A program made the position numbers and the translations under genes. The notes under the pieces were generated by a model, which was not told the origin of the DNA, did no database searches, and saw only the letters and a list, made by a program, of their open reading frames with translations. A stretch of DNA of 48,968 nucleotides from Ruminococcaceae bacterium P7 (GTDB lineage: Bacteria; Bacillota; Clostridia; Oscillospirales; Acutalibacteraceae), in NCBI GenBank assembly GCA_900100595.1, contig FMUA01000006.1, positions 110,817 through 159,784 of the forward strand, given 5' to 3'. Shown one piece after another: positions 24,691-32,667 of this stretch. How positions within the stretch are numbered: position 1 is the stretch's first letter; each line of letters begins with the position of its first letter.

Positions 24691-26274
24691 ATGAAAAATA
24701 AACAAATTATTAAAGTTCTCTCCGTCTTGTTCGCCGTCACGATTCCCGCAGGGATGTTCTGCGTTACGGCAAACGCGGCGGAATATGACCCTGACACTTT
24801 TGTCGCGGGCGAAGCACCCGTGCAGGGCGATGACAACGATCTGCCGTCAGCCTACAGCTCTGTTGAGCAGGGATATGTAACGGATATCAAAAACCAGCGT
24901 TATAACGACTGCTGGGCATATTCCACGCTTGCGGCGCTGGAGTCAAAGCTGCTCAAGGAGGGCTACCAAACCGAAAATATGAACGAATCCCACCTCAACC
25001 TCTGGGCAATGACGCGCTCCGACGGCAACGGCTGGGTACGCAGCTATACGGGCGCGGGACTCGTCTACACCGGAAGCGGTTACCTGACCTCATGGCAGGG
25101 CGGCGTATTGATGAGCGACGCGGGCAATATCACGATCACCTCTGACAGCAAGGGCGACGACGCGGCTACCGATCTGGCGCGCTACGGCGTGACCGACATC
25201 CGCTATCTCTCGGGTGAGGACCGCGCGACCATCAAACGCGCGATCTATGAAAACGGCGCGGCAGTAGCGGCATACAGCCACGTTACAAGCTATTACAAGG
25301 ACAGAATGACCTATTATCTCCCGAAAAGCTACTCGGGCAGCGTGAACGGACACTTGGTAACGGCTGTCGGCTGGGACGACAACTATCCCAAGGAGAACTT
25401 CTCCACTCCTCCCGAGCACGACGGCGCGTGGCTGATGAAGAACTCCTGGGGCAACAACAACGCGCTGGGCGGCTATTTCTGGCTTTCCTATGAGGACAAA
25501 TACGTCTTTTCGGCGGAAAAATTCGTTCCCGTCTATACGATAGAAGGCATCGAGGAAATCACCGACCGCAAAAAGCTGATTCAGAACGAGATCTACGGCG
25601 CGATCTGCGACTTTGACTACATCGAGAAGAATAACCTGACCTTCCTCAACCGCTTTGATTTCGACCGTGATTTCTTCGTGCTGGACAAGGTCATCTTTGA
25701 GACGCGCAAGAAGAACGCAGATTACACCATCTACCTGATTCCCGACGAGAACGGCGCTCCGACTACCGACGAGGCGCAGTGGCAGGAGCTGTACCGCGGC
25801 AAGACCGATTACGCGGGCTACATCTGCGCCGATATTGACAACATCGAGGTCAACGGAAGCGCTTCCGTCGGCGTCAAAATCAACAGTCCCGACGGTATTT
25901 CCGCTATCGGCTCGGGCGAATGGCTGTCCGTGTCAGGCTCACCCGGTTCATATTTCTTCCGTCCGCAGTCAAAGTACGGCATGAGCTACATCTATGAGGA
26001 CGGCAAAATGACCGACGTCATGCAGTGGTTCAAGGACACGTTTAACAACGACCTCGGCGGCACCCTCGTTATCAAGGCGCTGACCGTCACGCCGGAAACG
26101 GGAGACGTCAACCTCGACGGAAAAATCGACATCAATGACGCGACGCTCATTCAGCAGTACCTCGCGGAACTGAAAACGCTGAGTACCAACCAGCAAAAGG
26201 TCGCGGATATGGACGCGAGCGGCGATCTGAACATCAACGACGCTACCGCTATCCAGATTAAAATAGCGGAATAA
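24691..26274 (+). CDS. Secreted papain-like (C1) cysteine protease with dockerin
   Basis: A 527-residue exported protein. The signal peptide is about 1-30, ending ANAA. The C1 domain (about 50-275) has the catalytic Cys in NDCWAYS (Cys74), His in NGHLVTAVGW (His221) and Asn in KNSWG (Asn251). A beta-rich domain (about 295-455), like the lectin-like domain of bacterial C1 proteases, follows. The dockerin (about 470-527) has two complete loops, GDVNLDGKIDINDAT and ADMDASGDLNINDAT. The ATG at 24691 follows AAGGAAG; an in-frame ATG ten codons upstream lacks a site. It probably docks on a cohesin at the surface; the protein substrate is unknown. Confidence 0.94.
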   Translation: MKNKQIIKVLSVLFAVTIPAGMFCVTANAAEYDPDTFVAGEAPVQGDDNDLPSAYSSVEQGYVTDIKNQRYNDCWAYSTLAALESKLLKEGYQTENMNESHLNLWAMTRSDGNGWVRSYTGAGLVYTGSGYLTSWQGGVLMSDAGNITITSDSKGDDAATDLARYGVTDIRYLSGEDRATIKRAIYENGAAVAAYSHVTSYYKDRMTYYLPKSYSGSVNGHLVTAVGWDDNYPKENFSTPPEHDGAWLMKNSWGNNNALGGYFWLSYEDKYVFSAEKFVPVYTIEGIEEITDRKKLIQNEIYGAICDFDYIEKNNLTFLNRFDFDRDFFVLDKVIFETRKKNADYTIYLIPDENGAPTTDEAQWQELYRGKTDYAGYICADIDNIEVNGSASVGVKINSPDGISAIGSGEWLSVSGSPGSYFFRPQSKYGMSYIYEDGKMTDVMQWFKDTFNNDLGGTLVIKALTVTPETGDVNLDGKIDINDATLIQQYLAELKTLSTNQQKVADMDASGDLNINDATAIQIKIAE

Positions 26275-26282
26275 AAGAGTAA

Positions 26283-26307
26283 AACGGGCATGCAATGCAT
26301 GCCCGTT
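26283..26307. terminator. Bidirectional hairpin terminator
   Basis: A perfect 11-bp stem (AACGGGCATGC with GCATGCCCGTT) and 3-base loop sits 8 bases after the protease stop and 8 before the end of the converging XRE gene. The plus-side tail is GTTTGTTG and the other side has AAA. Confidence 0.85.
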
Positions 26308-26315
26308 GTTTGTTG

Positions 26316-27806
26316 TCAATAGGGTTTTGGAAGCTCCCAGTCGCGGAGCAGCTCCTGAACCGCGTCCTTCTTCTCAACAGCTGTGCTGACATAGATAACG
26401 CTGTACTCATTGAGTGAGACAATTGAAAAATAGTTGTTGGTTTCCTCGATGTAGAACGCGTTATTGCCCAGATTCTCCGTCTTCATCCACATGTATTGGC
26501 GCGGCTGCGACCGCACCTGACCGTACAGCTTGCCGTATGCTTCCAGCGCCGATACCAGCCCGTAGCCGCTGGAATACTCATCAAATTCCATGTAGAGCAC
26601 CTCGTAGGCGTTATTGTCGGGGTGAGCAGTCAGACAGGAGGAAATAAAGGTTTCCTCCCTGCCGCGGATGGTATTCTCGACGGTCATGCCGTGCGCTTCC
26701 ATATATTCGGAAAACGCTTCGGCGGTGACGCGCTCATTTTGCCAGTTATAGACGGCTCCCAGATTGGAAACGGCAAATCCCAGCGCAAGCACCATCAGCA
26801 CGGCGCCTCCCGTGATGATCATTCTCTTTGCCTTGATATGACGGACGGTGAACACGATACCGCAGGCAATCACCGCAGCCGCAATCAGAAACGGCGTCAG
26901 GCGGATCGCAACGCGAAGCGCTTGGGCGTGCGTCACGATCGTGGTCAGAACAGCGAAAATCAGTCCGTTGATTGACGCCAGAAAAATAGCCGTGATAAAG
27001 AGATAGTCGCGGAACCAGCGGATCAGACATCTTTTCACTCTTCCTGCGGGACAGGGATTCGTTTTATACAGGCTGCGGTTGAGGTAGTTGCCCGAGGATT
27101 TCAGCAGCACGGACAGCTCCTGCGCGTTGTCTCCCTTTTTGACGCACAGCCGCGCCTTGTTCTGCATCTTGAAGATGAAATAGCAGTCGGTCTCCACGAT
27201 CCGTTTGACGTTCGCGTAATACAGGCTCAGCGGCTGCGTGCCTTCCTCCGCAATGACCATGTGGTCGAAATAGAATTGCAGATGACAGGGATGGTTCTTT
27301 GCGAACTGTACCGTCTTATGCGTGCGAACCCTTGCGATAACGGTAAATACGATTCCCGCGATCAGACAGACCGCGCATAAGATCAAATTCTGCTCACTGC
27401 CCAGATCGAGCTTTCTCAGCCTTGCGACCTCGGGTGTAAAGACATTCGCGCAGATGAACCATTCCAGCAGAAAAAGTCCCAAAAAGCCCAGACCCAGCGA
27501 GAACAGCGCCACCTTCACCTCGGACAATTCGTAGCGCATCGCCTCTATGATATCCTTTTTATCGCGGAGAATATTCTCCTGACCGACAGGCTGGGGAATG
27601 CTCTCCGTCTCGGGTCTTCCGAGCAGCTCGTCGACCGTGACGCCGAAAATCTCGCTGATTTTCAGCAGCAAATCCACCGACGGCATCGTCTTGTCATTCT
27701 CCCATTGGCTGATGCTCTGACGCGTCACATAGAGCTGATTCGCCAGCGCCTCCTGGGACAGACCCTTTTCTTTCCGATAGCCCTGCAGCCTTTTTCCGAA
27801 GCTCAT
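26316..27806 (-). CDS. Membrane-bound XRE regulator with YcxB-like domain
   Basis: A 496-residue protein. Residues 5-62 are an XRE/Cro helix-turn-helix (GLSQEALANQLYVTRQSISQWE). Hydrophobic helices lie at about 99-120, 140-160, 266-290, 303-321 and 329-350. Between the second and third is a domain (about 170-240: FYFDHMVIAEEG, then YANVKRIVETDCYFIF) resembling YcxB-like/bacterial PH domains. Residues 352-496 form a C-terminal domain that should lie across the membrane from the DNA-binding end. So it could sense an external or membrane signal and bind DNA. Its start overlaps the stop of the 60-residue gene (ATGA). Targets and signal are unknown; autoregulation is likely. Confidence 0.88.
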   Translation of the reverse strand: MSFGKRLQGYRKEKGLSQEALANQLYVTRQSISQWENDKTMPSVDLLLKISEIFGVTVDELLGRPETESIPQPVGQENILRDKKDIIEAMRYELSEVKVALFSLGLGFLGLFLLEWFICANVFTPEVARLRKLDLGSEQNLILCAVCLIAGIVFTVIARVRTHKTVQFAKNHPCHLQFYFDHMVIAEEGTQPLSLYYANVKRIVETDCYFIFKMQNKARLCVKKGDNAQELSVLLKSSGNYLNRSLYKTNPCPAGRVKRCLIRWFRDYLFITAIFLASINGLIFAVLTTIVTHAQALRVAIRLTPFLIAAAVIACGIVFTVRHIKAKRMIITGGAVLMVLALGFAVSNLGAVYNWQNERVTAEAFSEYMEAHGMTVENTIRGREETFISSCLTAHPDNNAYEVLYMEFDEYSSGYGLVSALEAYGKLYGQVRSQPRQYMWMKTENLGNNAFYIEETNNYFSIVSLNEYSVIYVSTAVEKKDAVQELLRDWELPKPY

Positions 27807-27985
27807 TTTAACAACCCGTCCTTGTCGTAATATTCTTTATCGGAAATTTCATCTTTTTCATCGAGATTGTACTCGCTGCTCTTGAACATGCCCGAGCCAA
27901 AGCGGTAGCTTGAGTTCGCGCTTCTCACAAACGCGATACCAATGATGACAACAATAATTAATAACGGAACAATCAGCCAGCCCAT
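27803..27985 (-). CDS. 60-residue single-pass membrane protein
   Basis: MGWLIVPLLIIVVIIGIAFV is an N-terminal membrane helix. It is followed by a polar Ser/Tyr/Phe section and an acidic tail with DEKDEISDKEYYDKDG. The ATG at 27985 follows AGGGAGGTG. It overlaps the XRE gene by ATGA, so both proteins are made together, suggesting they act as partners. No family is recognised. Confidence 0.8.
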   Translation of the reverse strand: MGWLIVPLLIIVVIIGIAFVRSANSSYRFGSGMFKSSEYNLDEKDEISDKEYYDKDGLLK

Positions 27986-28015
27986 AAAGGCACCTCCCTG
28001 TGTTTTGGTGTCTCC

Positions 28016-28044
28016 AGTATAAAACAATTACGTAAAAAAGTAAA
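28016..28044 (-). promoter_or_regulatory. Promoter of the small membrane protein-XRE pair
   Basis: On the minus strand TTTACT (28044-28039) and TATACT (28021-28016) are 17 bp apart. The predicted start is near 28009. Confidence 0.65.
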
Positions 28045-28106
28045 GAAAGCGTTGCTTTACATCAGGTTTTATGCGTTTTTTTCGTGTTTTCCCTTCGGAA
28101 AAGTTC

Positions 28107-28135
28107 TTGTATTCCATAGCGCCGTGTGCTAGAAT
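28107..28135 (+). promoter_or_regulatory. Promoter of glpK
   Basis: TTGTAT (28107-28112) and TAGAAT (28130-28135) are 17 bp apart, with an extended -10 TG. The start should be near 28142, about 24 bases before the ATG. A small TTTTCC/GGAAAA hairpin (28087-28102) lies just upstream. No glycerol-responsive leader element is visible. Confidence 0.7.
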
Positions 28136-28165
28136 AAACATATCAAGCAACAGGCGGTGGACAAT

Positions 28166-29644
28166 ATGAAACGATATATTCTTGCTCTCGACGAGGGAAC
28201 GACCAGCGCGAGAAGCATCCTCTTTGACCACGCGGGAAACGTGGTGAGTCTCTCGCAGCACGAGATCCCCCAGATATATCCGCAGGCGGGCTGGGTGGAA
28301 CAGAACCCTATGGACATCTACGCCAACCAGTATTCCTCCCTGACGGAGTGCATCGCCAAGAGCGGCGTATCTCCCGAGGAGATCACGGGCATCGGCATCA
28401 CCAATCAGCGCGAAACGGCGATCGTATGGGAGAAATCGACGGGCAAGCCCGTCTATAACGCGATCGTATGGCAGTGCCGCCGCACGTCGCAGCTCTGCGA
28501 AAAGCTGGAGCAGGACGGGTGGGGCGACTATATTGCAAAAGCAACGGGGCTGCGTATCGACGCCTATTTCAGCGGAACAAAAATCAAATGGATACTCGAC
28601 AACGTCAAGGGTGCGAGAGAACAGGCGGAGAACGGCGAGCTGCTCTTCGGCACCGTGGACACGTGGCTGCTCTGGAAGCTGACGGGCGGCAGAGTGCACG
28701 TCACCGACCGCACGAACGCCTCACGCACGATGCTCTATAACATCCACACCCAGCAATGGGACGAAACACTCTGCGAGCTGCTCGGTATTCCGATGAGCAT
28801 GCTTCCCGAGGTGCGAAGCAGCAGCGAAATCTACGGCGAAATGGAGCTGATGGGCGCGGATGTGCCGATCTGCGGCATCGCGGGCGACCAGCAGGCGGCG
28901 CTCTACGGACAGGGCTGCCACCGTGCGGGCGACATGAAAATCACCTACGGCACGGGCTGCTTCCTCCTAGCCAACACGGGAGAGGAGCCTGTGACGAGCA
29001 GTCACGGACTGCTCACGACCATTGCCGCCACGGAACAGGGCAAGCCCGTCGAATACGCGCTGGAAGGCAGCGTCTTTGTCGGCGGAGCTGTCGTACAGTG
29101 GCTCCGCGACGGGCTGCGCCTCATTTCCGACGCCAAGGACACCGACTATTTCGCTCAGAAGGTCAAGAGCAGCAACGGCGTCTATGTGGTTCCCGCGTTT
29201 GCGGGACTGGGCGCGCCGTACTGGGACATGCGCGCAAGAGGCGTTATCACGGGGCTGACGCGCGGCACGACCTGCGAGCACATCATCCGCGCGGCGCTGG
29301 AATCGATCGCCTACCAGAGCGACGACGTGATCAAGGCGATGGAATCCGACATCGGCGGAAAAATCCATATATTAAAAGCCGACGGCGGCGCGTCGGCGAA
29401 TCACTTTCTGATGCAGTTTCAGGCGGATATCTCGGACACGCAGGTGCACCGTCCCGCGCAGAAGGAGGCGACCGCCGCGGGAGCGGCGTACCTCGCGGGA
29501 CTCGCAGCCGGCTTCTGGAAGGACAGAAGCGAACTGCCCGCTCAGGAAAACGCCGCTCATATCTTTACGCCCGCGATGGACGACGCGGAGCGCAAAAGGC
29601 TGCTCGATGGCTGGAAGGACGCCGTCAGAGCGTGCCGGGCATAA
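28166..29644 (+). CDS. glpK: Glycerol kinase
   Basis: Phosphorylates glycerol to glycerol-3-phosphate. 492 residues, FGGY family. Seen are [26 protein letters not shown], the DQQAALYGQ and YGTGCFLL phosphate-binding motifs, and DGGASAN near the C-terminus. The ATG at 28166 is favoured; a GTG three codons earlier is open, but GGCGGTGG serves the ATG better. No glycerol facilitator or dehydrogenase is adjacent. Its last 20 bases overlap the converging patatin gene. Confidence 0.97.
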   Translation: MKRYILALDEGTTSARSILFDHAGNVVSLSQHEIPQIYPQAGWVEQNPMDIYANQYSSLTECIAKSGVSPEEITGIGITNQRETAIVWEKSTGKPVYNAIVWQCRRTSQLCEKLEQDGWGDYIAKATGLRIDAYFSGTKIKWILDNVKGAREQAENGELLFGTVDTWLLWKLTGGRVHVTDRTNASRTMLYNIHTQQWDETLCELLGIPMSMLPEVRSSSEIYGEMELMGADVPICGIAGDQQAALYGQGCHRAGDMKITYGTGCFLLANTGEEPVTSSHGLLTTIAATEQGKPVEYALEGSVFVGGAVVQWLRDGLRLISDAKDTDYFAQKVKSSNGVYVVPAFAGLGAPYWDMRARGVITGLTRGTTCEHIIRAALESIAYQSDDVIKAMESDIGGKIHILKADGGASANHFLMQFQADISDTQVHRPAQKEATAAGAAYLAGLAAGFWKDRSELPAQENAAHIFTPAMDDAERKRLLDGWKDAVRACRA

Positions 29645-30491
29645 CGGGACAGAGATAATTCTGTAAATCCTCAAGCTGCTCCTCGGCGATCTGTCTGCCC
29701 AGCTCATATACCTGCTTCATCACCTGCGGGTCATGCTCGATCCTGCCGATGGCAAGCGGTTCCTTCGGGCAGATCACGAACGCCTTTCCCGCTTTTTCCT
29801 GTTCAAAGATGTACTCTCTGTTTTCATTGTATACCTGATGGCGGTTTTTGATCGCCTCAAACGCCTTGGGGTATTTTCTGAGACTCCACTTCATCAGGGG
29901 CAGCATGGAGGATGGTTCTTTGACGTACTCCCTCGGCTGTGTGAGAAGCACAAGGTTCCTGTCATAGCCCTGCTCCTGCATGAAGCGCAGCGGAATCGAA
30001 TCCGTCATGCCGCCGTCGAGATACTTTCTGCCCTCGATTCTGACGGGCTTTGACACCAGCGGCAGCGACGCCGACGCGCGTATCCATTCAAACATCCAGT
30101 CGTTTGCACGCTCGCAGAGGTGATATTCCGCCTTTCCCGTCTCAATGTCGGTGCAGACCACATAGAATTTCATCGGGCTCGCATTGAACGCCTCGCGGTC
30201 AAACACATCCAGCTCGTTGGGAACGGTGTGATAGCAGAACATCGGGTTGAACAGGTTACCCGTGTTAATGAGTGACTGCGTGCTGCAATAGCGTTTGTCA
30301 GCGGCAAACCGCATATTGTAGCGGATCGCTCTGCCGATCTGACCTGATTTGATGTTGCAGCCGAACGCCGCGCCTGCCGAAACGCCGACGATCGCGTCCG
30401 GCAGAATATCGTGTTCCATCAGAACATCGACGACTCCCGCTGAAAACAGGCCGCGCATCGCGCCGCCCTCCAGAACAAAACCGAGTGACAT
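29625..30491 (-). CDS. Patatin-like phospholipase
   Basis: A 288-residue cytoplasmic lipid acyl hydrolase. It has the glycine-rich oxyanion loop LEGGAMRG, the nucleophile elbow GVSAG and the DGG motif ([11 protein letters not shown]) that supplies the Asp of the Ser-Asp dyad. The ATG at 30491 gives the usual [10 protein letters not shown] start; the site (AAAGGT) is weak. The 3' end overlaps glpK tail to tail. Pairing with glycerol kinase fits membrane-lipid turnover, but they are on opposite strands and the substrate is unknown. Confidence 0.93.
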   Translation of the reverse strand: MSLGFVLEGGAMRGLFSAGVVDVLMEHDILPDAIVGVSAGAAFGCNIKSGQIGRAIRYNMRFAADKRYCSTQSLINTGNLFNPMFCYHTVPNELDVFDREAFNASPMKFYVVCTDIETGKAEYHLCERANDWMFEWIRASASLPLVSKPVRIEGRKYLDGGMTDSIPLRFMQEQGYDRNLVLLTQPREYVKEPSSMLPLMKWSLRKYPKAFEAIKNRHQVYNENREYIFEQEKAGKAFVICPKEPLAIGRIEHDPQVMKQVYELGRQIAEEQLEDLQNYLCPVMPGTL

Positions 30492-30519
30492 GGTATCAAG
30501 ACCTTTCTGTATTGAAGAT

Positions 30520-30550
30520 AGCAAAAGGAGCCGCGCAGGCGCCTTTTGCT
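30520..30550 (-). terminator. Hairpin after nhaC
   Basis: AGCAAAAGG and CCTTTTGCT pair with a further GCC/GGC across one mismatch. It lies 14 bases after the nhaC stop and before the patatin gene, so it probably separates these two minus-strand genes. Confidence 0.65.
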
Positions 30551-30564
30551 TTTATGATAGAGAA

Positions 30565-32238
30565 TTATGCCGCTTTTTTCTTGCCGAAAACCAGCTTGAG
30601 AACAACCATGACGCCAATCATCAGGACGATGGAAATGCCGAGACAAATCAGCGCGTTCTGCACAAAGCCCGCGAGAAGGAAGCCGACGGCGGACACTGCC
30701 GCCACGGTCAGCGCGTAAGGAAGCTGAGTGGAAACGTGGTTGATATGGTTGCACTGCGCGCCTGCCGAGGACATGATCGTTGTATCGGAAATCGGTGAGC
30801 AGTGGTCGCCGCAGACCGCACCCGCGAGGCAGGCGGAGATGCCGATAACCATGAGCGGAGAGTCGGGCGTGTTGACGAACAGGTAGGTGACAATCGGAAT
30901 AAGGATACCGAAGGTGCCCCATGAGGTGCCCGTCGCGAAGGACAGCAGGCAGGCAACTAAGAAGATGATCACGGGCAGGAAGTTCGCAAGGCTCCCAGCC
31001 GCGCCGCTCATGAGGTCGGCGACGAAGTACTTCGCGCCCATCAGCGAGGTCATGTTCTTCAGCGAGGTCGCGAAGGTCAGGATCAGGATCGAGGGAACCA
31101 TCGCGAGGAATCCCTTGGGAACGCTGTCCATCGTGCTCTTGAAATCAACGACCTTGCGGAGGTTAAGGAAAACCATCGTGAACACCAGCGCGATCAGACC
31201 GCCCCACGGGAGTCCGACGGTCGCGTCGGTGTCGGCGAAGGCGTCGACGAAGGACTTGCCCTCAAAGATGCCGCCGACGTAGATCAGCGAGAATACCGAA
31301 ACGCCGATCAGTACGAGAATCGGAAGAACCAGGTCGATCACCTTTCCGTGATCGCTGACAGCCTCCTCGTCGCCTTCCGGTCTGTCGCCCGTGGTGAAGA
31401 GGTCGTCCTTGTACATGGCGTTATACTCGTGCATCGCCATGGAGCCGTAGTCGAAGCCCATCACGCAGATGGCGATGATGAAAATGAATGTCAGAAGTGA
31501 ATAGAAGTTAAAGGGAATCGCCGCCACAAAGAGCTTGAGTCCCTGACCGTCCTCCGCATAGGACGATACCGCAGCCGCCCACGAGGAGATCGGGGCGATC
31601 ATGCAGACGGGAGCCGCCGTCGCGTCGATCAGATACGCGAGCTTGGAACGCGAGATCTTATGTCTGTCAGTGATGGGACGCATGACCGAGCCGACGGTCA
31701 GGCAGTTGAAATAGTCGTCAATGAAAATCAGAACGCCCAGCGCAAAGGTCGCGAGCATCGCGCCCATGCGTGTCTTGATATGGCGTGCCGCCCATTTTCC
31801 GAACGCCGCCGAGCCGCCCGATTTGTTGATCAGAGCGACGATAACGCCCAGCTCAACGAGGAAAATGAAGATACCCGCGTTGTCCTTGACAGCGGAAATC
31901 AGTCCGTCGTTGATGATCGTGTCCATGCCCGTGAGGAAGTTGAAGTTGGTGTACATCAGACCGCCAACCACGATTCCGATAAACAGCGAGGAATAAACCT
32001 CCTTGGTTATCAGCGCAAGTCCGATCGCGATGATCGGCGGAAGCAGCGCCCATGCCGTTCCGCGTACCATTCCCGCACCTGCGCAGGTCTCGCACTCCGC
32101 ACTGTCAACCAGTCCCGTACCGTGACAGTCCATGCACTTGACCTCTCCGAGCGAGCCGCCCGAGACGCCGACATAGACCAAAAGACCGACAATCAGGACT
32201 GCCGCGATGGCGAGGACAATTCTTTTCGTCTTTGTCAT
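30565..32238 (-). CDS. nhaC: NhaC-family Na+/H+ antiporter with DnaJ-type CxxCxGxG motifs
   Basis: A 557-residue membrane transporter. Residues 6-25 form a first helix. Then come two zinc-ribbon-like motifs, CMDCHGTG (Cys35, Cys38) and CETCAGAG (Cys49, Cys52). The core from about 60 on has the family motifs LIFIDDYFNCLTVG, AAPVCMIAPISSWAA, SFATGTSWGTFGILIPI and GDHCSPISDTTI. The ATG at 32238 follows GAGAGGT; a frame 77 codons longer has no site and crosses the promoter. The Cys motifs are typical of DnaJ and are not usual in NhaC. They may bind zinc or act as a redox sensor outside or in the membrane surface. The ion exchanged is inferred from the family. Confidence 0.92.
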   Translation of the reverse strand: MTKTKRIVLAIAAVLIVGLLVYVGVSGGSLGEVKCMDCHGTGLVDSAECETCAGAGMVRGTAWALLPPIIAIGLALITKEVYSSLFIGIVVGGLMYTNFNFLTGMDTIINDGLISAVKDNAGIFIFLVELGVIVALINKSGGSAAFGKWAARHIKTRMGAMLATFALGVLIFIDDYFNCLTVGSVMRPITDRHKISRSKLAYLIDATAAPVCMIAPISSWAAAVSSYAEDGQGLKLFVAAIPFNFYSLLTFIFIIAICVMGFDYGSMAMHEYNAMYKDDLFTTGDRPEGDEEAVSDHGKVIDLVLPILVLIGVSVFSLIYVGGIFEGKSFVDAFADTDATVGLPWGGLIALVFTMVFLNLRKVVDFKSTMDSVPKGFLAMVPSILILTFATSLKNMTSLMGAKYFVADLMSGAAGSLANFLPVIIFLVACLLSFATGTSWGTFGILIPIVTYLFVNTPDSPLMVIGISACLAGAVCGDHCSPISDTTIMSSAGAQCNHINHVSTQLPYALTVAAVSAVGFLLAGFVQNALICLGISIVLMIGVMVVLKLVFGKKKAA

Positions 32239-32293
32239 TACAATACCTCTCTTTATTTTACTTTTTTCTGCCGAATCCGACAAATGCATCACT

Positions 32294-32322
32294 ATTTTAT
32301 CATAATAAAGCATAAGGCGCAA
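32294..32322 (-). promoter_or_regulatory. Probable promoter of nhaC
   Basis: On the minus strand TTGCGC (32322-32317) and TAAAAT (32299-32294) are 17 bp apart. The -35 is weak, so this is a moderate call. Confidence 0.45.
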
Positions 32323-32518
32323 TAATTTTTTGCGCTTGCGGGAAGTTTTGTCGAGAATGCACAAACCGCGTGAAATGTTATTGGGGATGGTGACGAAACA
32401 TTTTTTTGCAGAAATTCCAATTAATAGGAATGCTTTTTGGTTTGTTGTCATAATCTCCAAAAACAGCATGATGAAATTATTATTTTAAACAAAAAGTTGT
32501 GTGAGTGCTTGGTATTGC
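32323..32518. other. AT-rich spacer between divergent promoters
   Basis: About 200 bases between the nhaC and ligase promoters. I see a bulged hairpin (about 32312-32337, GCGCAA with TTGCGC) and T-rich runs, but no gene and no recognisable riboswitch. Confidence 0.5.
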
Positions 32519-32547
32519 TTGACAAATCGCCGAGAATATGAGATAGT
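32519..32547 (+). promoter_or_regulatory. Promoter of the ligase-symporter-channel operon
   Basis: TTGACA (32519-32524) is followed after 17 bp by GATAGT (32542-32547), a fair -10. The start near 32554 gives a leader of about 113 bases containing a terminator-like hairpin. Confidence 0.6.
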
Positions 32548-32580
32548 TATAGGGTACATTTGTTACATGCACCAAAGCTT

Positions 32581-32616
32581 CCCCGAACTGTTCTGCGGAG
32601 AGTCGGGGTGTTTTTT
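32581..32616 (+). terminator. Attenuator-like hairpin in the ligase leader
   Basis: CCCCGA (32581-32586) pairs with TCGGGG (32603-32608), with further pairing inside, followed by TGTTTTTT. It begins about 27 bases after the predicted start and ends about 50 before the ligase ATG. It either regulates the operon or ends a roughly 60-base RNA. Confidence 0.7.
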
Positions 32617-32667
32617 CGGGCTTCCCGCTTTAACCATTTAAATCATAAAAATCGAAGGAGTTTCACT

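Noticed and set aside
28756..29658. 300-codon frame in another plus-strand phase within glpK
   Set aside because: Arg/His-rich low-complexity translation, no motif; glpK is complete.
32239..32469. 77-codon N-terminal extension of nhaC
   Set aside because: It crosses the likely promoter and has no family similarity, while the ATG at 32238 has GAGAGGT upstream.
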